DNA from: Fimousia sp036311565
GTDB lineage: Bacteria; Bacillota; Clostridia; Lachnospirales; Lachnospiraceae
Length of the DNA stretch: 63,213 bases
Direction: 5' to 3'
Assembly: GCA_036311565.1 (NCBI GenBank)
Contig: JAXJPR010000011.1
Coordinates: 1 to 63,213, forward strand
Position numbers and translations under genes: made by a program. Shown here piece by piece: positions 58,163-63,213 of the stretch. A model generated the notes under the pieces. The model was not told the origin of the DNA. It saw nothing but the letters and a program-made list of their open reading frames with translations, and searched no databases. Each line of letters starts with the position of its first letter. Positions within the stretch are counted from its first letter, which is position 1.

Positions 58163-60772
58163 ATGAAAGAATTTTATCAAATGGCAAAAACAGAAGTAAG
58201 AAAAGAAATCAACGGAGGGCTTTTGCCGTTGACCAATGAGCAGGTAAAGGAAAGACAAAACAAGTATGGACCCAATGAACTGGCAGAAGGCAAAAAGAAA
58301 GGAAAATTACAGATATTCTTTGAACAGTTCAAAGATTTTCTGGTCATTATTCTAATCTTAGCAGCTTTGGTCTCTGGGTTCTTAGGAGACTGGGAAAGTA
58401 GTCTGGTAATTATAGTGGTAATTACAGTAAATGCAATTTTAGGTACCGTGCAGACGTTAAAAGCGGAGCAGTCATTAAATAGCTTAAAAGCATTATCAAG
58501 TCCCGAAGCGAAAGTATTAAGAGATGGAAAAATTATAAAAATTCCAGCGGCCCAGCTTACTATTGGAGATGAAGTATATTTAGAAGCAGGAGATTCCGTT
58601 CCTGCTGATGGAAGAATCTTAGAGGCGGCCAGTCTAAAGGCAGATGAAAGCGCATTGACTGGAGAGAGTCTGGCAGTGGAGAAAAGTCATGTGAAGCTGG
58701 AAGGCGAACTGCCTTTAGGAGACCGCACGAATATGGTCTATTCCGGAAGCTTTATTACCTATGGACGGGGAAGTTATCTGGTAACTGGAATTGGAATGGA
58801 TACAGAAGTTGGAAAGATTGCCAGTCTGTTAAAATCAACTTCAGAGAAAAAGACACCTTTACAGGTGAATTTAGACCAATTTGGACAAAAGCTGTCTATG
58901 ATCATTCTGGTGTTTTGTGGATTATTGTTTGGAATTAGTGTATTCCGCGGCGAGTCCATAGAAAGTGCGTTTTTATTTGCAGTGGCACTGGCAGTTGCAG
59001 CGATTCCAGAAGCATTAAGTTCTATCGTTACCATCGTACTTTCTTTTGGAACTCAGAAAATGGCCCGTGAAAAAGCCATTATTCGAAGACTTCAGGCAGT
59101 GGAAGGTCTGGGAAGTGTATCTGTCATCTGTTCTGATAAAACAGGGACGCTTACACAAAATAAAATGACAGTAGAACAGTATTATGTAGATGGTTCTGTA
59201 ATTGAAGCAGATGATATCGATATGGAGCATGGACTGGAAAAACAGCTGCTCACATATAGTATATTATGTAATGATTCTACTAATCTTGGTGGAAAAGAAA
59301 TCGGTGATCCAACAGAAACGGCATTAATTAATTTAGGAAGTAAAAAAGGATTTCGGTGTTTAGATATTCGTGAAAAATATCCCAGAATATCTGAAATCCC
59401 ATTTGATAGTGACCGAAAACTGATGTCGACCCTTCATCATATTGATGATCAGACCATTATGGTGACAAAGGGAGCGACAGATGTGTTGTTGGAACGTCTA
59501 AAATGGATTGACACGAAAGACGGGGTAAAGGAAATTACAGAGCAGGACGTAGAAAACATCAGGGAATGCAATCAGGCATTTTCAAGACATGGATTACGGG
59601 TACTGGGATTTGCTTATCGAGTATTAGAAGAAAAAGAACTGGTTCTGGAAGATGAAAGAGATTATATTTTCCTTGGACTCATTTCTATGATGGATCCACC
59701 TCGTGAAGAATCAAAAGAAGCAGTGGCAGAATGTATTCAGGCAGGCATCAAACCAGTGATGATTACTGGAGATCATAAGGTGACAGCGGCAGCCATTGCA
59801 AAAAGAATTGGTATCTTAAAGGATGAATCCGAAGCTTGTGAGGGAGCTGTCATTGAACACATGAGTGATGAGGAATTACAGGATTTTGTAGAAGGAATTT
59901 CTGTATATGCCAGAGTATCACCAGAGCATAAAATCCGTATTGTTCGTGCATGGCAGGAAAAAGGAAATATCGTAGCTATGACAGGAGATGGAGTCAATGA
60001 TGCGCCAGCATTAAAACAGGCGGATATTGGAGTTGCTATGGGAATTACCGGAAGTGAAGTTTCCAAAGATGCAGCATCTATGGTACTTGCAGATGATAAC
60101 TTTGCTACGATTATTAAAGCAGTGGAAAATGGAAGAAATGTATATAAAAATATTAAACAGTCTATTCAGTTTTTATTATCTGGAAACTTTGGTGCGATTT
60201 TAACGGTATTATTTGCTTCTTTGGCTGCACTTCCAGTTCCATTTGCACCGGTGCATTTACTCTTCATTAACTTGCTCACCGATAGCCTTCCAGCCATTGC
60301 ATTAGGATTAGAACCACATTCAAAAGACGTAATGAAGGAAAAACCACGTCCAATGAATGAATCCATTTTGACAAAGGACTTTTTATCTAAAATAGGAACG
60401 GAAGGTCTGGTCATTGGATGTATGACAACCATTGCATTTTTGATTGGATATCAGGATGGAAATGCATTACTTGCAAGCACCATGTCTTTTGGAACGTTAT
60501 GCTTAGGAAGACTCTTCCATGGATTTAACTGTAAATCCAGCCATCCGGTTATTGTAAAAAAAGAAATGTGGAACAATCCATATCTGCTGGGAGCATTTTT
60601 ACTTGGTGCAGTATTAATGACTGGAGTATTATGCATCCCGGCATTGCATGGATTATTCAAAGTACAGACATTAAAAGTTTCTCAGCTACTGATCGTATAT
60701 GGTCTTTCTTTTTGCAGTATGTTAATCATCCAGTTGTTAAAAGCAATACGAGATTTTTTAAGTAAAAAGTAG
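58163..60772 (+). CDS. P-type cation ATPase, probable manganese exporter
   Basis: This 869-residue P2-type ATPase has the actuator motif LTGES, the phosphorylation motif SDKTGTLTQNKMT, the TM4 segment AIPEALSSIV, the hinge motif MTGDGVNDAPALKQAD, and TM6 NLLTDSLPA. Relatives are annotated as calcium-translocating, but members preceded by this riboswitch (YoaB of Lactococcus, MgtA of pneumococcus) export manganese. ATG 58163 follows GGAGGAAGA. The riboswitch terminator lies about 35 bases before it. The 3' end overlaps the convergent permease gene by 15 bases. Mn2+ specificity is inferred from the riboswitch. Confidence 0.9.
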   Translation: MKEFYQMAKTEVRKEINGGLLPLTNEQVKERQNKYGPNELAEGKKKGKLQIFFEQFKDFLVIILILAALVSGFLGDWESSLVIIVVITVNAILGTVQTLKAEQSLNSLKALSSPEAKVLRDGKIIKIPAAQLTIGDEVYLEAGDSVPADGRILEAASLKADESALTGESLAVEKSHVKLEGELPLGDRTNMVYSGSFITYGRGSYLVTGIGMDTEVGKIASLLKSTSEKKTPLQVNLDQFGQKLSMIILVFCGLLFGISVFRGESIESAFLFAVALAVAAIPEALSSIVTIVLSFGTQKMAREKAIIRRLQAVEGLGSVSVICSDKTGTLTQNKMTVEQYYVDGSVIEADDIDMEHGLEKQLLTYSILCNDSTNLGGKEIGDPTETALINLGSKKGFRCLDIREKYPRISEIPFDSDRKLMSTLHHIDDQTIMVTKGATDVLLERLKWIDTKDGVKEITEQDVENIRECNQAFSRHGLRVLGFAYRVLEEKELVLEDERDYIFLGLISMMDPPREESKEAVAECIQAGIKPVMITGDHKVTAAAIAKRIGILKDESEACEGAVIEHMSDEELQDFVEGISVYARVSPEHKIRIVRAWQEKGNIVAMTGDGVNDAPALKQADIGVAMGITGSEVSKDAASMVLADDNFATIIKAVENGRNVYKNIKQSIQFLLSGNFGAILTVLFASLAALPVPFAPVHLLFINLLTDSLPAIALGLEPHSKDVMKEKPRPMNESILTKDFLSKIGTEGLVIGCMTTIAFLIGYQDGNALLASTMSFGTLCLGRLFHGFNCKSSHPVIVKKEMWNNPYLLGAFLLGAVLMTGVLCIPALHGLFKVQTLKVSQLLIVYGLSFCSMLIIQLLKAIRDFLSKK

Positions 60773-61474
60773 AATTCCACCAGATACGATTAATAATCCA
60801 TATGTAACATTTAAGAACATTTGGGCATTTAAGCGGTCATGGATTTTATTACCCATGAAAATTGCAAGAAATACAGGTGGAACACTAAGAACCATGATCT
60901 TAACAATTTCTGGGGTATAAAATCCCTGCTGCCAATGTCCATACATAAGAAAGATATTTAAAATGACCCAGACCGTAGATACCGTGGCCCGAAATTCTTT
61001 TTTATCATGGAACATGGCAGTAGCATAAACAACAAGAAAAGAACCTCCGGAAGTGAACATTCCCTGCATCATTCCGGCAATTATGAGAACGAAAAATAAC
61101 AGGAGCATCGGAAGGTTCTTTTCAGATTTCTTTGGTAAGAACAGGTTTTTTGCACCAATGGCAAGAACAATAATGGCGTAAAAATCAAGTAAATAATTTA
61201 GAGGAAGAAGATTAAAAAGTCGGATTCCCAAAAACATGCCAACGAACATAAAAAGAATCATTTTTAGTAGTTCTCTCCATTTTATGTAGGTAAAGTTTTG
61301 AATGGTTACTACCAAAGCTGCCAGCCATCCAATAAAAGTAATAATGGTCTTTGCCTGGTCAATACCAATTAAAAGGATTGCCGGAGGCATAGAAATCAAA
61401 GGTCCTGCAAATCCAGTGATTGCTTGTATGGTATTTGCAATTACTAAAATTAAAATGAAGATAAAAGTTTTCAT
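60758..61474 (-). CDS. TauE/SafE family anion permease
   Basis: This 238-residue membrane protein of the TauE/SafE (sulfite exporter) family has eight hydrophobic segments and the paired signatures TGFAGPLISMPPAILLIG and QGMFTSGGSFLVVYATAM. The ATG at 61474 has AGGAG upstream; the frame extends 23 codons further. It may move sulfite, sulfoacetate or another anion; the substrate is unknown. Its last 15 bases overlap the end of the ATPase gene on the other strand. Confidence 0.82.
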   Translation of the reverse strand: MKTFIFILILVIANTIQAITGFAGPLISMPPAILLIGIDQAKTIITFIGWLAALVVTIQNFTYIKWRELLKMILFMFVGMFLGIRLFNLLPLNYLLDFYAIIVLAIGAKNLFLPKKSEKNLPMLLLFFVLIIAGMMQGMFTSGGSFLVVYATAMFHDKKEFRATVSTVWVILNIFLMYGHWQQGFYTPEIVKIMVLSVPPVFLAIFMGNKIHDRLNAQMFLNVTYGLLIVSGGILLFT

Positions 61475-61614
61475 AATTATTCTCCTCGCGATGTATTTTG
61501 ATTTAGTTATGTTAAGTATAGCGTTTTTTAGTTTTATTTTCAATTTTTCTTCTGTTATTAAAATGTCTTATCGTGTAAAATAAAAGATAAGAAAGGAAAA
61601 GGAGCGGGGATTAC

Positions 61615-63072
61615 ATGAAGAGAAAATGGAAGAAATATGTTGCAATACTATTGGCTATTTTGATAATTGCACCATCGAAGCTTGTTTCTGCAACGGTGGC
61701 AAAAGAGGATGTGCAAAATCCAAAATTGGTAAAAAGTTTTTGCAGTACCTATGCAGATTCAAAAATGTATCAAAAAGAGTACTATAAAATTACCATGAAA
61801 GACCAGAAGATGATCGTATCCGGGAAGACGATGGAAACTTATGCAAATTTTTGGGTGTATGTCAGAAATAGCAATGGACGTTATGTATTTAATCAGAATG
61901 AATCAGGAGGAGTACCAGGTTCTGACCGGAAATTTTCAAAAACTCTGGATATTAGTGAATTAGATGGCAATTATATTTTATTTATTAAATTTATTAAAAA
62001 TGCAGAAGACAGTTATGAAAAAAATAAGGTACAGATGAAAGGGGTTCCAATTAAAGTAAAAAGTGGGATTGGATATATTCTGCAGTATCAAAGTATTGTG
62101 AATGAGAATCAGAAAATCCGGTCTACAAATACTGGATATCCGGAAGCCTATCTAGATACTTCTTTGTCAGATATGTCTTATGAACTTCGTAATGGGGCAA
62201 AATGGACTTCAACGGCCAAGAAAAAGCTGACATCTTATGAACAGAAAAAGTTAAAAGAATTTTCTAATAAAATTGTGGGTAATGCAGCTACAAAATATGA
62301 GAAACTGTTACGGATTCATGACTATATTACTCAAAATGTCTATTATGATCGTCCATTTTTTGAAGACAGCAGTGTAACAGGTACGTTAAATCCATATGAT
62401 TTATATAAGCAGATCACATCAAAAACAAAAAAAGCAAAAACGGTATGCAATGGATATTCTGTATTATTTGCAGCACTGGTAAGAATGCAGGGAATTCCAT
62501 GCAGAACAGCAAAGGGACATGCAATCAGTATTCCAGGAAATCAGTGGGAGACAGAAAGTAATCTTGCAAAAATGGATCATGTATGGAATGAGGCATTCGT
62601 GGACGGAAAATGGATCGTAATAGATGTTACAAGAGATAGTCCAAATGTATATTATAAGAACAGTGAATATCCGGATGGCGCTTATGTAAGGCCAGAACAT
62701 GAAGTGAAGAGTTATTCTGGTTTTGATCCATCTGCTCAAATGCTTGCAGTTACTCATTTGTATTTTGGCTATCGGGAAAAGATCAGTGTACCCAAAATTC
62801 CAAAAGTAAAGCTGACATCTGTAAAAAAGAGCGGGAAAAAAGTAATTGTAAAATGGAAAAAATCTTCAGGAATCAAAACTTATAAAATTTATAGAAGTAC
62901 AAAACCAAATGGAACCTACATATATAAGGGGACAAAAACCAACAGTTCTTCTACGATTACGTTTTATGATAGCAAGTCTTTGGTAAAAGGGAAAAAATAC
63001 TATTATAAAGTAAAGGGTGTCAAAGGAAAATATAGCGGACCAATGTCTGCTTATAGAAGTGTAAGTTATTAA
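61615..63072 (+). CDS. Secreted transglutaminase-like protein with a C-terminal FN3-like domain
   Basis: This 485-residue protein has a signal peptide (VAILLAILIIAPSKLVSA). Residues 40-150 form an N-terminal beta domain. The transglutaminase core runs from about 220 to 345, with the triad in KTVCNGYSVLFAALV (Cys), MDHVWNEAFV (His) and WIVIDVTRDS (Asp). The C-terminal 90 residues are an FN3-like domain (VKWKKSSGIKTYKIYRS). It may be a peptidase or crosslinker acting on cell-wall or surface proteins. No anchor is visible. A strong terminator follows. Confidence 0.85.
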   Translation: MKRKWKKYVAILLAILIIAPSKLVSATVAKEDVQNPKLVKSFCSTYADSKMYQKEYYKITMKDQKMIVSGKTMETYANFWVYVRNSNGRYVFNQNESGGVPGSDRKFSKTLDISELDGNYILFIKFIKNAEDSYEKNKVQMKGVPIKVKSGIGYILQYQSIVNENQKIRSTNTGYPEAYLDTSLSDMSYELRNGAKWTSTAKKKLTSYEQKKLKEFSNKIVGNAATKYEKLLRIHDYITQNVYYDRPFFEDSSVTGTLNPYDLYKQITSKTKKAKTVCNGYSVLFAALVRMQGIPCRTAKGHAISIPGNQWETESNLAKMDHVWNEAFVDGKWIVIDVTRDSPNVYYKNSEYPDGAYVRPEHEVKSYSGFDPSAQMLAVTHLYFGYREKISVPKIPKVKLTSVKKSGKKVIVKWKKSSGIKTYKIYRSTKPNGTYIYKGTKTNSSSTITFYDSKSLVKGKKYYYKVKGVKGKYSGPMSAYRSVSY

Positions 63073-63094
63073 GGAAAAATTTCTGTTTCAATAT

Positions 63095-63160
63095 AAAAAA
63101 GGAGCTTTGTCAAGAAGTAAAATGATTACATTTACTTCTAAAGCAAAGCTCCTTTTTTTT
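63095..63160. terminator. Bidirectional terminator
   Basis: AAAAAGGAGCTTTG and CAAAGCTCCTTTTTTT flank an inner AGAAGTAAA-TTTACTTCT pair, giving a long two-part stem usable from both directions. Confidence 0.9.
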
Positions 63161-63168
63161 ATGAAAGA

Positions 63169-63213
63169 TTATTGTACATTTATGATTTCCTGTGCTTTCT
63201 CGGTCTCTTCCTC
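63169..63213 (-). CDS. C-terminal end of a minus-strand gene
   Basis: Read from the minus strand, the final 14 codons encode EEETEKAQEIINVQ before a TAA stop, and the frame remains open to the window edge. The position directly before a bidirectional terminator supports a real gene end. Nothing more can be said about the product. Confidence 0.4.
   Translation of the reverse strand, partial: EEETEKAQEIINVQ

Noticed and set aside
1..63213. CRISPR arrays, tRNA or rRNA genes, transposases, integrases and prophage genes
   Set aside because: No spaced direct repeats, cloverleaf sequences, rRNA signatures or recombinase motifs were seen on either strand.

Overview
The window is low-GC chromosomal DNA of an anaerobic Firmicute, most likely a gut Lachnospiraceae (class Clostridia). 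The evidence is gene content: anaerobic ribonucleotide reductase NrdD/NrdG, an EFR1-type ferredoxin, Firmicute-style ribosomal leaders, SecA with a C-terminal zinc motif, and AAAGGAGG-like ribosome binding sites with TTGACA/TATAAT promoters. I cannot decide the genus. No tRNA, rRNA, CRISPR array, insertion sequence or prophage was recognised.

Layout. 1-1.8 kb (minus): alpha-glucoside PTS locus, glvA (partial) and glvC. 2.0-4.1 kb: a yybP-ykoY-type manganese riboswitch with terminator, a CaCA-family cation exchanger, and the undecaprenyl-phosphate translocase popT. 4.2-5.5 kb (minus): an alanine/sodium symporter. 5.8-10.8 kb: a CapA-like phosphoesterase with a leucine-rich tail, an EFR1 ferredoxin, a threonine aldolase, and a thioredoxin/thioredoxin reductase pair. 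10.9-19.2 kb: LysR regulator, metY, a TagGH-like exporter, a polar amino acid ABC transporter, a small unknown protein, and an aminotransferase broken by one frameshift.

19.3-26.4 kb: a compact Tad-like secretion or pilus locus. It has a CpaF-type ATPase (apparently starting at ATA), a TadB/C-like membrane protein, four small proteins that all begin M-K-x4-[E/Q]-Y-G like a mature Flp pilin, two TadE-like proteins, one further small protein and an 875-residue beta-helix surface protein. No prepilin peptidase is visible. 26.4-29.2 kb: nrdG and nrdD diverge from a promoter with paired NrdR-like boxes. 29.3-30.6 kb: a decayed surface-protein gene. 30.6-38.1 kb: rpmG-secE-nusG-rplK-rplA, then rplJ-rplL and secA, interrupted by a minus-strand LytTR regulator whose phosphoacceptor aspartate is glutamate. 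38.2-43.5 kb: prfB (no programmed frameshift) and an aspartate-family amino acid operon (ACT protein, hom, an iPGM-like proposed homoserine kinase, lysC).

43.5-49.1 kb: a cobalamin riboswitch controls a surface tetrapyrrole operon: a lipoprotein CbiK-type chelatase, a membrane-anchored NEAT-like protein and a BtuFCD-type ABC transporter. 49.2-51.3 kb: DegV protein and a membrane-anchored EEP-family hydrolase. 51.5-57.9 kb: a 5-oxoproline operon, pxpB-pxpC-BCCP-biotin carboxylase-DUF1445-pxpA-NRAMP-like. Its PxpB/PxpC plus biotin proteins reconstitute, as separate subunits, the domain set of urea carboxylase, and its NRAMP-like transporter lacks the metal-binding residues. 58-60.8 kb: a second manganese riboswitch controls a P-type ATPase. 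The window closes with a TauE/SafE permease, a secreted transglutaminase-like protein and the tail of a minus-strand gene.

The most interesting points are the Tad-like locus with apparently leaderless Flp-like pilins, the biotin-linked 5-oxoprolinase locus, the riboswitch-controlled extracellular chelatase operon, and two different manganese-riboswitch-controlled exporters about 55 kb apart.
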